A stretch of 64,000 bases of DNA from contig NZ_WJOK01000026.1 of the NCBI RefSeq assembly GCF_009649785.1, positions 18,294 to 82,293 on the forward strand, in the 5' to 3' direction. Below the pieces are notes generated by a model that was given only the letters and a program-made list of their open reading frames with translations, made no database searches and was not told the DNA's origin. Both the position numbers and the translations under genes were made by a program. Below are positions 55,002 through 64,000 of this stretch, one piece after another; the stretch's first letter is position 1, and every line of letters starts with the position of its first letter. The stretch is from Agrobacterium tumefaciens (lineage in GTDB: Bacteria > Pseudomonadota > Alphaproteobacteria > Rhizobiales > Rhizobiaceae).

Positions 55002-55016
55002 ACGCGGCCAGATTTT
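54992..55016. terminator. Bidirectional terminator between dxr and hemA
   Basis: GGCCGCG, loop TAAA, CGCGGCC form a perfect 7-bp stem that includes the dxr stop codon. Plus-strand transcripts continue AGATTTTCTC; minus-strand transcripts continue TTTTCTTT. It can stop transcription of both convergent genes. Confidence 0.75.
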
Positions 55017-55036
55017 CTCTTGTTTGAACTGCGGCC

Positions 55037-56254
55037 TTAAGCCACGGCACGCGCCAGCGCACAATGCGACCAGAGCTGGTGCAACGCGCCGACCAACTGT
55101 TCGATGTCGGCATCGGTGTGCAGCGGTGTCGGGGTGATGCGCAGACGCTCGGTCTTGCGCGGCACGGTCGGATAATTGATCGGCTGCACATAGACGCCGT
55201 GATTGTCGAGCAGGATATCCGAAATCCATTTGCACTTGGCGGCATCGCCCACCATGACCGGTACGATATGGCTGGGATTGTCCATATGCGGAATGCCGCG
55301 TGCATCCAGAAGCCCCCGCAGCTTGCGCACCCGGTCCTGATGGCGGGCGCGCTCAAAGGGGCTTGCCTTCAGATGCTGGATCGAGGCGATTGCGCCGGCA
55401 GCGAGCGACGGCGGCAGGGCCGTCGTGAAGATGAAACCGGAGGCGAAAGAACGGATAAAATCACAGACCGCCGTGGACCCGGCAATATAACCGCCCATCA
55501 CGCCGAAAGCCTTGCCGAGCGTTCCCTCGATGATCGTCAGGCGATCCATCAGGCCTTCGCGCTCGGCAATACCGCCGCCGCGCGGTCCGTACATGCCAAC
55601 GGCATGGACTTCGTCGAGATAGGTCATGGCGCCATAACGATCGGCAAGATCGCAGATTTCCTTGATCGGGGCGATATCGCCATCCATCGAATAGACGGAT
55701 TCAAAGGCGATGAGCTTCGGCGCGCTTGGATCGGCTGCCTTGAGCTTTGCCTCGAGATCTTCGAGATCATTGTGTTTCCAGATCACCCGCTCGCAACGGC
55801 CGTAACGGATGCCTTCGATCATCGAGGCATGGTTGAGCGCATCGGAGAAAATGATGAGGCCCGGAATTTTCTGGCCAAGTGTGCCGAGTGTCGCCCAGTT
55901 GGAAACGTAACCCGACGTGAAGATCAGCGCCGATTCCTTGCCGTGCAGATCGGCAAGTTCCTGTTCGAGCAGGACGTGATGATGGTTGGTCCCAGAAATG
56001 TTCCGGGTGCCTCCCGCACCCGCGCCACAGTGATCGATGGCGGCTTTCATGGCTTCGATGACTTTGGGGTTCTGGCCCATGCCCAGATAATCGTTGGAAC
56101 ACCAGACGGTTACGTCCTTGCGCTCGCCATTGGCGTTGTACCGTGTCGCGCGGGGAAAATTGCCCTGCTGGCGTTCGATATCCGCAAAAACGCGATAGCG
56201 TCCCTCAGAATGCAGGCTCTGCAGTTCCGTCGTAAAAAATGCCTCGAAGTCCAT
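55037..56254 (-). CDS. hemA: 5-Aminolevulinate synthase
   Basis: 405 residues, the exact length usual for alphaproteobacterial ALAS. It condenses glycine and succinyl-CoA to 5-aminolevulinate, the first step of tetrapyrrole synthesis. PLP-binding Lys248 in [14 protein letters not shown], substrate/PLP residues in [12 protein letters not shown] and the N-terminal [13 protein letters not shown] are present. The start [12 protein letters not shown] was chosen over an upstream ATG because it is the family N-terminus. An FNR/FixK box and matching -10 lie upstream, implying activation under low oxygen. Confidence 0.97.
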   Translation of the reverse strand: MDFEAFFTTELQSLHSEGRYRVFADIERQQGNFPRATRYNANGERKDVTVWCSNDYLGMGQNPKVIEAMKAAIDHCGAGAGGTRNISGTNHHHVLLEQELADLHGKESALIFTSGYVSNWATLGTLGQKIPGLIIFSDALNHASMIEGIRYGRCERVIWKHNDLEDLEAKLKAADPSAPKLIAFESVYSMDGDIAPIKEICDLADRYGAMTYLDEVHAVGMYGPRGGGIAEREGLMDRLTIIEGTLGKAFGVMGGYIAGSTAVCDFIRSFASGFIFTTALPPSLAAGAIASIQHLKASPFERARHQDRVRKLRGLLDARGIPHMDNPSHIVPVMVGDAAKCKWISDILLDNHGVYVQPINYPTVPRKTERLRITPTPLHTDADIEQLVGALHQLWSHCALARAVA

Positions 56255-56375
56255 GCCATGCTCCAGAATTGACCAGATCGTTTTCTGCCTCGACACCGGG
56301 ACCGTCAACCCTTGCGAGCTGCTTTAACCACGTCTGCGTCAATTCGCCGTTGTTTTGAACCATTCCAATAAACCG

Positions 56376-56417
56376 TTTATAGACGCCGATGAAAAGTACA
56401 AAATTGATTCACATCAA
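56376..56417 (-). promoter_or_regulatory. FNR/FixK-type anaerobox and -10 of hemA
   Basis: TTGATTCACATCAA at 56404-56417 is a perfect TTGAT-N4-ATCAA box. On the minus strand it is followed after exactly 22 nt by TATAAA (56381-56376), the geometry of a class II FNR/CRP-type promoter with the box centred near -41.5. Initiation would be near 56370, giving a leader of about 115 nt to hemA. No -10 exists at this distance on the plus strand, so the site serves hemA. Confidence 0.85.
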
Positions 56418-56535
56418 AAAACCCGGAAATTTGGAACCTTTTTCAAACGGCGCCGTTGTTTGGGACGCAATCGATTTACGCGCGGAAGAACGCCTGAAAG
56501 AGGAGGCTTCCCTAAACGGTATCGAATTGTTAGTT

Positions 56536-56570
56536 ATCTGTGGCGGTCGGAGGTAGCAGTCGCCGCAGAT
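56536..56570 (+). other. Leader hairpin upstream of glycine-zipper lipoprotein gene
   Basis: ATCTGTGGCG (56536-56545) pairs fully with CGCCGCAGAT (56561-56570), with one G-U pair and a 15-nt purine-rich loop. It lies 55 bp upstream of the ATG at 56626 and is not followed by a T-run, so it would form in the 5' leader if transcription starts upstream of it. Confidence 0.45.
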
Positions 56571-56625
56571 AAATATGGGACGCCTACCGAGCCGAAGAGC
56601 TCATTGTAACGTTGGAGAGAGTTTC

Positions 56626-56877
56626 ATGAAAAAGGCAATCATATTTGCGCTGGTCGGCCTGTCGCTTGCAAGCTGCACGCAGACTGAAAAGGGTGCTTCG
56701 ATCGGTGCCGTTTCCGGTGCGGTCCTGGGCGGCGCTATCACGGGCAACGTTCGTGGCGCGGCAGTGGGCGCGGCGATCGGTGGCGTTGGCGGCGCGTTGA
56801 TCGGCAATGCATCCGAACCGGGCTATTGCTATTATCGCGACCAGTACGGTCAGCGTTACACGGCGCGTTGCCGTTAA
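56626..56877 (+). CDS. Small glycine-zipper lipoprotein
   Basis: 83 residues. A lipoprotein signal with lipobox Leu-Ala-Ser-Cys at residues 14-17 (LVGLSLASC) indicates lipid attachment at Cys17. Residues 24-62 are a glycine zipper (GASIGAVSGAVLGGAITG ... GAAIGGVGGALIG), as in the 17-kDa surface-antigen family, which can insert in the outer membrane. Two Cys near the C-terminus (YCYYRDQYGQRYTARCR) may form a disulfide. GGAGAG precedes the ATG. It is a single-gene unit closed by a terminator. Confidence 0.88.
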   Translation: MKKAIIFALVGLSLASCTQTEKGASIGAVSGAVLGGAITGNVRGAAVGAAIGGVGGALIGNASEPGYCYYRDQYGQRYTARCR

Positions 56878-56903
56878 TAGCTGCACGAGATACCGTTGCA
56901 CAG

Positions 56904-56928
56904 AAGCCCCGGTCATCCGGGGCTTTTT
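56904..56928 (+). terminator. Rho-independent terminator after lipoprotein gene
   Basis: AAGCCCCGG, loop TCAT, CCGGGGCTT then TTT: a perfect 9-bp stem with a T-run, 26 bp after the stop codon. Confidence 0.92.
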
Positions 56929-57052
56929 GCGTTAAGGCGGGCAAAACACAGTCCGAAGGGTCCTCAACGCCGTTTATTTATGATTAAACTGCACTGTTAA
57001 CGGACAGGAAACGGGTCAGAGCCATAATAAATGCTCAACCATAAAGCAGCTT

Positions 57053-58978
57053 ATGCGAAGAACACGGACTAACCCGAAGACAGGTATTGCGTATGGGAAA
57101 GCTGGCACCGCTCTTGCGGTTGCCGTTACGTTCGCCCTGTACCCGGCGTTTACTCGCGATGCTTTTGCTTTCAAGCTGTTCGGCGTGCGTCTCTGGGGTT
57201 CGGAAGAACCGGAGATCGAAGTTATAAATCCGGTCAAATATGCCGTGACGCTGAATGCTGCCGATGCAGACAAATCTCTCAAAGACAGCCTGGAAAACAG
57301 CTCGCTTCTTCTGGCCGACAAGGACAAACCGGCCTCCGGCGATCTCGGCCTCCTGATCAAGGCGCGTGATGACAGGGACAGGCTGATCGCAGCGCTTTAC
57401 GAAAACGCCCGATATGGCGGCATCGTCAAGGTCACGGTCGCCGGCAAGGATGTGGACGATCTGCCACCCAATCCGGTCTTCGATCACTCCGCTCCGGTGC
57501 CGGTGGTCATAACCGTCACACCCGGCCCGGTCTTCACGCTCGGCAATATCAGGCTCGAGGGTGATGTGACGGGCCGCAACCTTGAAGAATACGGTCTCGT
57601 CACCGGCGGCGATGCCGGATCTCTGGCAATCATCCGCGCCGGCAACAAACTGATCGATGATCTGAAAGCCGAAGGCCGCCCGCTTGCGAAGCTGACGAAA
57701 CGCGAGGCCGTTGCAAACCACGCGACGAACACGGTCGATATTACCATGGCTGCCGAAGGTGGCCCCGTGGCACCGCTCGGCGCGGTCACCGTCACCGGCG
57801 AAAAAACCGTCGACGGCGACTTCATCCGCCGTTATTCGCGCCTCAATGGCGGCGAACCCTACTCCCCGGAAAAACTGCGCAAGGCCGCCGACCGGCTACG
57901 CCAGCTCGGCGTCTTTTCCAGCCTGACAATCAAGGAAGCAGGAACGCTGTCACGCGATGGCTCCATTCCGCTCACCATCGAGGTGTCAGAGGGCAAGCAC
58001 CGTTATTTCGGCGTCGGCGCACAATATTCCACCACGGAAGGCATTGGCCTCCAGGGGTATTGGGGCCACAGGAACCTGTTCGGGCAGGCGGAATCGCTGC
58101 GGATCGAGGGTTCGGTTTCACGCATCGCCGAAGCATCGAGCGTCGAAGGCATGGACTATTCGGCGGGCATCACCTTCACAAAGCCCGGCATGTTCAACCC
58201 GCGCACCACATTCAAGACCAGCCTGATCGCCAAGACCGAACATCCCGATACCTATGAGGCCAAGACCATAACGGGAGCCGCCGGTTTCAGTTATGAGCTG
58301 AACGACACCGATACCGCAGCCGCCGGTCTCGAGGTGCAGTGGGCAGATACCGAAGACGCATTCGGCAAGAACAAATATCTGACCACCTCCATACCGCTGG
58401 AATTCGTTCGCGATACGCGCGACGACAAGCTCAACCCCACTGAAGGCTTTCGTGCATCGGTGGCCGCCAAGCCCAGCTATGAAGCGCTGAACGGCACTTT
58501 CTTTTCCTCCTTTGAAGGCTCTATTTCGGGTTATAAGGGACTCGGCGCCGAAGATCGCTTGATCATGGCCGGAAAGCTTTCCGGCGGCGTGCTCGTCGGC
58601 GGCAGCAATCTGCAGGACATACCGACCACAAGGCGCTTTTATGCCGGCGGCGGCGGATCCGTCCGCGGCTATAGCTACCAGGAAATATCGCCCTATAATG
58701 CAGCCGGTGATGCAACTGGCGGCCGCTCTTACGTGGTTGGCTCCATCGAAGCCCGTATCAAGGTCACCGATACGATCGGAATCGTGCCCTTCATCGATGC
58801 GGGTGTGGTATCCGACAGCGTAACCCCTGATTTCTCCGATATCCGGGCTGGCGCCGGTATTGGTTTGCGTTACGCAACGCCCTTTGGGCCTTTGCGTCTT
58901 GATGTCGCCATGCCGCTTGAAAAATATGATGGTGGCAACAATTTCGGCATTTATGCTGGCATCGGCCAGTCTTTTTAA
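57053..58978 (+). CDS. tamA: Outer-membrane translocation assembly protein TamA (Omp85 family)
   Basis: 641 residues. A signal peptide (GKAGTALAVAVTFALYPAFTRDAFA, cleavage near residue 39) is followed by POTRA-like repeats up to about residue 315 (GNIRLEGDVTGRNLEEYGLV; LGAVTVTGEKTVDGDFIRRYSRLNGGEPYSPEKL) and a 16-strand beta barrel. The Omp85 motif is GGGGSVRGYSYQ near residue 535, and the protein ends in Phe as outer-membrane barrels do. With TamB it moves proteins or phospholipids to the outer membrane. The ATG has a poor ribosome site. It lies 45 bp before tamB. Confidence 0.93.
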   Translation: MRRTRTNPKTGIAYGKAGTALAVAVTFALYPAFTRDAFAFKLFGVRLWGSEEPEIEVINPVKYAVTLNAADADKSLKDSLENSSLLLADKDKPASGDLGLLIKARDDRDRLIAALYENARYGGIVKVTVAGKDVDDLPPNPVFDHSAPVPVVITVTPGPVFTLGNIRLEGDVTGRNLEEYGLVTGGDAGSLAIIRAGNKLIDDLKAEGRPLAKLTKREAVANHATNTVDITMAAEGGPVAPLGAVTVTGEKTVDGDFIRRYSRLNGGEPYSPEKLRKAADRLRQLGVFSSLTIKEAGTLSRDGSIPLTIEVSEGKHRYFGVGAQYSTTEGIGLQGYWGHRNLFGQAESLRIEGSVSRIAEASSVEGMDYSAGITFTKPGMFNPRTTFKTSLIAKTEHPDTYEAKTITGAAGFSYELNDTDTAAAGLEVQWADTEDAFGKNKYLTTSIPLEFVRDTRDDKLNPTEGFRASVAAKPSYEALNGTFFSSFEGSISGYKGLGAEDRLIMAGKLSGGVLVGGSNLQDIPTTRRFYAGGGGSVRGYSYQEISPYNAAGDATGGRSYVVGSIEARIKVTDTIGIVPFIDAGVVSDSVTPDFSDIRAGAGIGLRYATPFGPLRLDVAMPLEKYDGGNNFGIYAGIGQSF

Positions 58979-59023
58979 ACGCCGCCATCGAACACCCTAG
59001 CAACAGAGTGTAGATTACGCTTG

Positions 59024-62000
59024 ATGACAACGTTGATTCGATTGCTGAAATGGCTGGGCTACGCTGCTCTTTGCGGCGTGGTGCTGGTGTTGCTTGCGGT
59101 TCTGTTCGTCGGTCTCACCCCGATGGGTGCAAGAATTGCCGCAAAGCAGATTTCATCGCTCGTTTCCACGCCCGACCAGACAATCGAAATCTCTCCACCC
59201 AGCGGTCTTTTGACCGGTCGCCTGCGGCTCGACAATGTCACTCTTGCGGATCGGCAGGGACCTTACGCCCGTGTGAACCAGATCGCCGTTGACTGGTCGC
59301 CGCTCTCGCTTCTTGCCGGAACCTTCCACGCCGACAGGGTGTCGGCCGGATCGATTGATGTCGATCGCAAACCGCTTCCCGCTGAGCAAACATCGACCAA
59401 AAGCTCCGGCAGTTCGTCCCTGCCGATTGAAATCGACATCGACAGTTTCGATTTCCCCGATATTAGCCTCGGACAATCCCTTCTTGGCCGCGACTTCGAG
59501 CTGACCGCCGAGGGCAATCTCAAGGCCGCGCAGGACGATATCAGGCTATCGCTCACTGCCCACCGGCAGAGCACGCCGGACGCTGCGGTCAATGCAGACA
59601 TCGCGTTTCTGCCGAATGAAAATGTCTTGAAGTTGAAAGCGGAGATGAAGGAGCCCGAGGGCGGGCTTCTGGCCACGCTGCTCTCGCTTCCGGGCACACC
59701 CGCCGTGGCGATCGATGTGAACGGTGAAGGTCCGCTTTCTGACTGGACTGGCACTCTGCGCGGCAACGTCGCCGGCAACCCCGTGCTCAACGTCACCGGC
59801 CACCATCTACTAGGAGACGACGGCACGCGGCGTATCGAGGTCGCAGGCGGCGGCCAGCCCGATCTGCTTCTGCCCCCCGCTTTCCGACAGCTTTTTGCAG
59901 GCGAGACGAAACTTGATGCAAACGCCACGCTCTCACCACAGGGCCGCATCGAAATCGGCAGCAGCACGCTGGAAACCGGCACATTGCTGCTGACGGCCTC
60001 GGGCACCGTGGATCCGAACGGCCAGAACGATCTTAGTGCCAACCTCATCGGCACCGCCGGGTCAGTGGATTTCCGCTGGCCGCTGAACAATGGCGAGATC
60101 CAGGCCCTCATCAATGGCATTGATCTTTCCCTGAAAGGCAACGCTGATGCCGCTCATCTCAACACCACGGCATCGTTGCGCAGCCTTTCCCTCCCACAGG
60201 GTAGGCTTGATGATGTCAAGCTGACGGCCAGGAGCGGCAATCTCAACATTGCCGATCGCAGCGGCACCATCGACACCATTCTCTCCGTGGCACAATCGTC
60301 CTTCGTCAGCCCGGATATCGACCGGCTGGTGCGTGCGCCGGTCACCATCAAGGCGCCGGTCAGCCTTACCTCCTCGACGATCGGCTTTGACGGCGCGACG
60401 CTGGAGAGCGCCAGTGTCGGCGGAACGCTGAACGGCAGTTTCGACCTCGCCAACAATCGCCTGACATCCAGCGTGCAGCTCTTCGCGTTGCCCGCCACCC
60501 TGCCGCCAGCGCTGGCGGAAAAATTCGATACCACCATAGCTTTGCAGGGCGATATCGACCTGATCATTGGCGGGCGCACAAGCGTTCAGAACCTCGTGGT
60601 CAAATCCGGAACAATTGAAGCGACAGGTGATGTCAGTCTCGAAGACGACGCGTTGAGCGCCAATCTGACGGGCAAGTTTCCCGCTCTCGAAAAACTGACG
60701 CCACAGGCAAAGGGCGTTGCCGATTTTGCAATTGAAGCCAGCGGCGCGCTTGCCGCGCCCGACTTCAATGTCACCTTAAGCTCCGAAAGTGCCACTCTTG
60801 CCGGACGGAAGCTTGAAGCGCTCAAGGTCAATGCCGCAGGCAAGGCCGATCCGGCCGCACCGCAGGCAAAACTGACCGCCAGCGGCAGCCTCGACCGGCA
60901 GAAGATCGACGCCAACGCCAATGTGGTGCAGACAGAAAACGGCACGGCAATACCCGAGCTTCATGTGGCAGTGGGTCGCAACATCTTGAACGGCAAGCTG
61001 CAATTCTCGCAACAATTCCTGCCATCTGGCAATCTGTCGTTCAATTTCCCGGACTTGGCCCTGCTGGCGGCACTTGCCGCGCAACAGGCAGATGGCGATA
61101 TTGCCGGCGACATCGTACTCAGTAACGATAACGGCCGGATTGCCGCGACGATAAAGGCGAATGGCGGCAGCATCCGCCAGGGCACAACGGTTATTTCGAA
61201 GCTCGCTGCCGATATCTCCATTGACGACCTTCGGGCGCTCGCCATCAACGGCAAGGTCAGCGCCGACAGCGTCAATGCTGGCACCGCGGCGATTTCGGCG
61301 CTGAATGCGACCATTGGCCATTCCGGCACGACCACCAACTTCGATGTCAACGGACGCTACGACAATGCGCCGCTCGTGGTAAAGGGCAGCGCCAATACCG
61401 CAGGATCGCCGATGACCGTGCGGCTCGATGCCTTCTCGGCCGCCCCCAAGGGCATTGCCGTACGGCTCGAAAAGCCGAGTACAATTGCGATCGAGAACGG
61501 CACGGCCCGCATCTCCGGTCTGACTATCATCACCGGCGACGGGCGAGTCGAGGTAAACGGCACGGCGGGTTCGACACTCGACATCAACGCCAATATCCGC
61601 TCGCTGCCCGCGAACCTCGCAAATGCCTTCGCCACCGGGCTGGATGCGGCGGGGAGTATATCCGGGACAGTCAGCGCCAAGGGCACGGCTTCAGATCCAG
61701 CGGTCGATTATAATCTGAACTGGACGAATGCCGAGGTTGCCCAGACGCGTGCGGCAGGGCTTGCAGCGCTCGGCATCAAGGCAAACGGCCGTTTCGCCGG
61801 CGGCACCTTGCAGATCGATACGAATGTGACCGGTCAGGGCGGCATGTCGCTTTCGGGCGGCGGCTCCCTCGGCATCGCCGGTAACCGTCCGCTTTCCATG
61901 GCCTTTTCCGGGAGGTTGCCCTTCTCCGCCGTTGCCGCACAAACCGCAGCACAGGGCCTCGATGTGGACGGCACCGCCGCCATCGATGTGAAGATTTCCG

Positions 62001-63184
62001 GCAGCGCTTCCGCGCCTGTCGTTACCGGCAGCATCACCACCGATGGTACGCGCCTGACCGATGTGCGCCGTAACCTCACGGTCAACGGGCTGGCAGCAAC
62101 GGTCACCTTCGATCGTGATCGCGCCGTCATCTCCCGGCTGACGGGAAAGCTTGCTGGCGGTGGAACGATCTCGGGAACGGGTAGCGTCGGTATAACGGGC
62201 GGTTCGGGCTTTCCAGCCGACATCACGATCACGTTGGACCGCGCCGGTTACAATGATGGCACGCTGGTGACGACCATCGTAAGCGGCACGCTGACGCTGA
62301 AGGGTCCGCTTCTGAATTCGCCCGTGCTTGGCGGCAAGCTGACGCTGGACAGAAGCGCCATCACCATCCCGGAGAAACTTCCAGCCTCGCTGACGGAAAT
62401 CGACGTCAAGCACAAGAACGCCCCGCCGCAGGTGCGGGCGCAGGTAAAGGCACTCGGCAACGATCAGGGCGGCAGTGGTAGTTCATCGACCATCAATCTC
62501 GATCTGCAGGTGAGCGCACCGAGCGGCATTTTCGTGCGTGGGCGGGGCGTCGATGCCGAACTGACGGGCAACCTGACCATTCGCGGCACGGCGGCTGTTC
62601 CCGTCATCTCCGGCGGTTTTGAAATGCGCCGTGGACGGCTCGAAATTCTCACCCGCCGTCTCGATTTCAATACGGGCAAGATAACCTTCGGCGGCGGCCT
62701 CGTGCCGGTTCTGGATATGGAGGCGCAGTCCACCGCTGGTTCCGCCACCATCACGGTTGCGGTTTCCGGCAATGCCAACGACCCGACATTCGCCTTCTCC
62801 TCAACCCCGGCTCTGCCGCAGGATGAGGTTATGGCACAGCTGATCTTCGGCCAATCCATGTCCAAGCTCTCGGCCTTGCAGATCGCGCGGCTGGCGGATG
62901 CGGCAGCCCAGCTTGCCGGCGGGCGCTCCACATCGTTGTTCGACAAGCTCCGAAGCAATCTCGGCGTCGACGATCTCGACATCTCGACGGATTCGGAAGG
63001 CCAGGCCCGCGTTTCCGCCGGAAAATATCTCAACGAGCGAACCTATCTCGAACTGCAGCAAAGCGGCGATTCCGGCGCAAAGGCCATCATCAACCTCGAT
63101 GTCGGGCGCGGCGTGAAGCTGCGCGGTGAAGCGGGCGGTAATGGCGAAGGTGCAGCCGGTATATTTTACGAGAAAGAATATTGA
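59024..63184 (+). CDS. tamB: Translocation and assembly module protein TamB
   Basis: 1386 residues. A single N-terminal membrane helix (LLKWLGYAALCGVVLVLLAVLFVGL) anchors a very long periplasmic beta-rich body of AsmA/DUF490 type, with repeated short strands (GSIDVDRKPLP, SGTVDPNGQNDLSANL). The C-terminal TamB domain includes FEMRRGRLEILTRRLDFNTGKITFGGGL and ends with a short hydrophobic tail (GIFYEKEY). It spans the periplasm and works with the adjacent TamA. A TTG one codon before the ATG is an alternative start. Confidence 0.94.
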   Translation: MTTLIRLLKWLGYAALCGVVLVLLAVLFVGLTPMGARIAAKQISSLVSTPDQTIEISPPSGLLTGRLRLDNVTLADRQGPYARVNQIAVDWSPLSLLAGTFHADRVSAGSIDVDRKPLPAEQTSTKSSGSSSLPIEIDIDSFDFPDISLGQSLLGRDFELTAEGNLKAAQDDIRLSLTAHRQSTPDAAVNADIAFLPNENVLKLKAEMKEPEGGLLATLLSLPGTPAVAIDVNGEGPLSDWTGTLRGNVAGNPVLNVTGHHLLGDDGTRRIEVAGGGQPDLLLPPAFRQLFAGETKLDANATLSPQGRIEIGSSTLETGTLLLTASGTVDPNGQNDLSANLIGTAGSVDFRWPLNNGEIQALINGIDLSLKGNADAAHLNTTASLRSLSLPQGRLDDVKLTARSGNLNIADRSGTIDTILSVAQSSFVSPDIDRLVRAPVTIKAPVSLTSSTIGFDGATLESASVGGTLNGSFDLANNRLTSSVQLFALPATLPPALAEKFDTTIALQGDIDLIIGGRTSVQNLVVKSGTIEATGDVSLEDDALSANLTGKFPALEKLTPQAKGVADFAIEASGALAAPDFNVTLSSESATLAGRKLEALKVNAAGKADPAAPQAKLTASGSLDRQKIDANANVVQTENGTAIPELHVAVGRNILNGKLQFSQQFLPSGNLSFNFPDLALLAALAAQQADGDIAGDIVLSNDNGRIAATIKANGGSIRQGTTVISKLAADISIDDLRALAINGKVSADSVNAGTAAISALNATIGHSGTTTNFDVNGRYDNAPLVVKGSANTAGSPMTVRLDAFSAAPKGIAVRLEKPSTIAIENGTARISGLTIITGDGRVEVNGTAGSTLDINANIRSLPANLANAFATGLDAAGSISGTVSAKGTASDPAVDYNLNWTNAEVAQTRAAGLAALGIKANGRFAGGTLQIDTNVTGQGGMSLSGGGSLGIAGNRPLSMAFSGRLPFSAVAAQTAAQGLDVDGTAAIDVKISGSASAPVVTGSITTDGTRLTDVRRNLTVNGLAATVTFDRDRAVISRLTGKLAGGGTISGTGSVGITGGSGFPADITITLDRAGYNDGTLVTTIVSGTLTLKGPLLNSPVLGGKLTLDRSAITIPEKLPASLTEIDVKHKNAPPQVRAQVKALGNDQGGSGSSSTINLDLQVSAPSGIFVRGRGVDAELTGNLTIRGTAAVPVISGGFEMRRGRLEILTRRLDFNTGKITFGGGLVPVLDMEAQSTAGSATITVAVSGNANDPTFAFSSTPALPQDEVMAQLIFGQSMSKLSALQIARLADAAAQLAGGRSTSLFDKLRSNLGVDDLDISTDSEGQARVSAGKYLNERTYLELQQSGDSGAKAIINLDVGRGVKLRGEAGGNGEGAAGIFYEKEY

Positions 63185-63240
63185 AGTCTTCGCATTTAGG
63201 TTTGCGAAACCATCTCATGCTACGAATCTTCCATTGAAGG

Positions 63241-63258
63241 CGGAAAATATTGTTTCCG
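63241..63258. promoter_or_regulatory. Dyad upstream of cheW
   Basis: CGGAAA, ATATTG, TTTCCG: perfect 6-bp arms, 93 bp before the cheW ATG in the 167-bp spacer after tamB. It could be an operator or a leader hairpin. No T-run follows. Confidence 0.3.
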
Positions 63259-63351
63259 GCTGTTCAGGCACCAGGCAGAACGCCAAATTCGCATATGCAA
63301 GTGTCGGTGCACTTGCGCTGGCCTCCACAGCGAGCATTGGGAAGAATTCTG

Positions 63352-63828
63352 ATGGCAATGATAAACTCTACCAACTTTGGCGGCGAGACGCTCGAAATCA
63401 TCGCATTCCGCCTGCATGATCAGGAATTCTGCGTGAAGACGACGACTATCCGCGAAATTCGCGGTTGGGCGCCTTCAACGCCCATTCCCCACGCGCCGAA
63501 AGACGTCATCGGCGTCATGAACCTGCGCGGTTCGGTTATTCCGATCATCGATCTCGCACACAAACTCGGAATGAAAAGCACCGTCGCAAATGAAAGAAGC
63601 GCCATCGTGGTGGCCGAAGTGCACAACATGGTCATCGGCATGCTCGTCGATCGCGTTTCGGACATTCTGACGATCCCGGCAAATCAGGTCCAGCCGGTTC
63701 CGGAAATCTCGGCCTCTTTCGACAAGTCCTACTCCGAAGGCATCATTGCCAACGAACATGGCATGATCTGCTTCCTGAACCTTGCAAAGATGTTCAAGGG
63801 AACCGAAGCGGAAGATCTCGCCGCCTGA
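63352..63828 (+). CDS. cheW: Chemotaxis coupling protein CheW
   Basis: 158 residues, a single CheW domain. Hallmarks: IIAFRLHDQEFCVKTTTIREI, TPIPHAPKDVIGVMNLRGSVIPIIDLAHKLG near residue 45 and VGMLVDRVSDIL-type segment (IGMLVDRVSDILTIPANQVQPVP) near 100. It links chemoreceptors to CheA at the cytoplasmic membrane. ATG at 63352 follows a GGAAG site; an ATG two codons later is possible. It stands alone, away from a che operon in this window, and is closed by a strong terminator. Confidence 0.95.
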   Translation: MAMINSTNFGGETLEIIAFRLHDQEFCVKTTTIREIRGWAPSTPIPHAPKDVIGVMNLRGSVIPIIDLAHKLGMKSTVANERSAIVVAEVHNMVIGMLVDRVSDILTIPANQVQPVPEISASFDKSYSEGIIANEHGMICFLNLAKMFKGTEAEDLAA

Positions 63829-63918
63829 TCGTTGCAATTCCTTTGCATGACGGCCGGTTCGCGTTCTTAGGCAACCTAAGAACAAAGGCTCAAATACGAG
63901 ACTATTGACCATTGAACC

Positions 63919-63949
63919 AAACCGCCGGAGCACCTGCCCGGCGGTTTTT
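63919..63949 (+). terminator. Rho-independent terminator after cheW
   Basis: AAACCGCCGG, a 9-nt loop, CCGGCGGTTT continuing into TT: a 10-bp stem with a T-run, 90 bp after the cheW stop codon. Confidence 0.9.
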
Positions 63950-64000
63950 GTTTTCATGACCGTCTCTTTTATTAAATAAGAACATTTTAATATTATAGAT

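Noticed and set aside
55064..56272. Plus-strand open frame of 402 codons
   Set aside because: Lies wholly antisense to hemA, whose sequence is unmistakable.

Overview
The window looks like chromosomal DNA from an alphaproteobacterium of the Rhizobiaceae, most likely the Agrobacterium tumefaciens/fabrum group. The grounds are GC-rich coding sequence with AT-richer gaps, many ATGA/GTGA gene overlaps, a 405-residue ALAS-type HemA, a thiCOSG operon behind a TPP riboswitch, an aminoacyl-carrier-protein ligase of the kind described in Bradyrhizobium and Agrobacterium, and a RIME-like intergenic palindrome. This assignment comes from recognition of families, not from a database search. I found no tRNA, rRNA, insertion sequence, integrase or CRISPR array.

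Layout. 1-4480 (minus): the 5' part of a P1/DmpA-type peptidase gene and thiamine genes thiG, thiS, thiO, thiC under a TPP riboswitch. 4865-10653 (plus): a tightly coupled cassette of a small carrier protein, an acyl-CoA-dehydrogenase-like flavoprotein, a truncated class II synthetase that would load an amino acid on the carrier, a DUF1839 protein and a GH2-like glycosidase. 10624-18957: a tandem alpha/beta-hydrolase (minus), then (plus) an ABC exporter with a degenerate ATPase domain, a stand-alone cyclic-nucleotide-binding protein, an MBL-fold hydrolase and a membrane [2Fe-2S] class III nucleotidyl cyclase. 18995-23816: a methyltransferase, a nucleotide-sugar dehydrogenase, two glycosyltransferases and a polysaccharide-deacetylase-like protein. 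24030-33712 (plus): one long probable operon with a complete oligopeptide-type ABC importer followed by three glycosyltransferases.

33678-51652 is an amino-sugar catabolic region. A minus-strand group (SDR, GH20 hexosaminidase, M81 peptidase, MFS transporter, CutC) lies behind an RpiR regulator. A sugar ABC importer with a Gfo/Idh/MocA oxidoreductase follows (minus). A plus-strand nag operon (GntR, SIS-type deaminase, NagA, ROK kinase) would turn imported N-acetylglucosamine-type sugars into fructose-6-phosphate. Three similar GAAA-W-TTTC dyads flank this region and are candidate RpiR operators.

51659-63828 is mainly core genome: an FAD monooxygenase, a PAP2 phosphatase, dxr, hemA (with a perfect FNR/FixK box placed exactly as in a class II promoter), a glycine-zipper lipoprotein, the TamA/TamB envelope pair and a CheW.

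The regions most likely to hold undescribed biology are the aminoacyl-carrier cassette and the cyclic-nucleotide locus with the pseudo-ABC protein.
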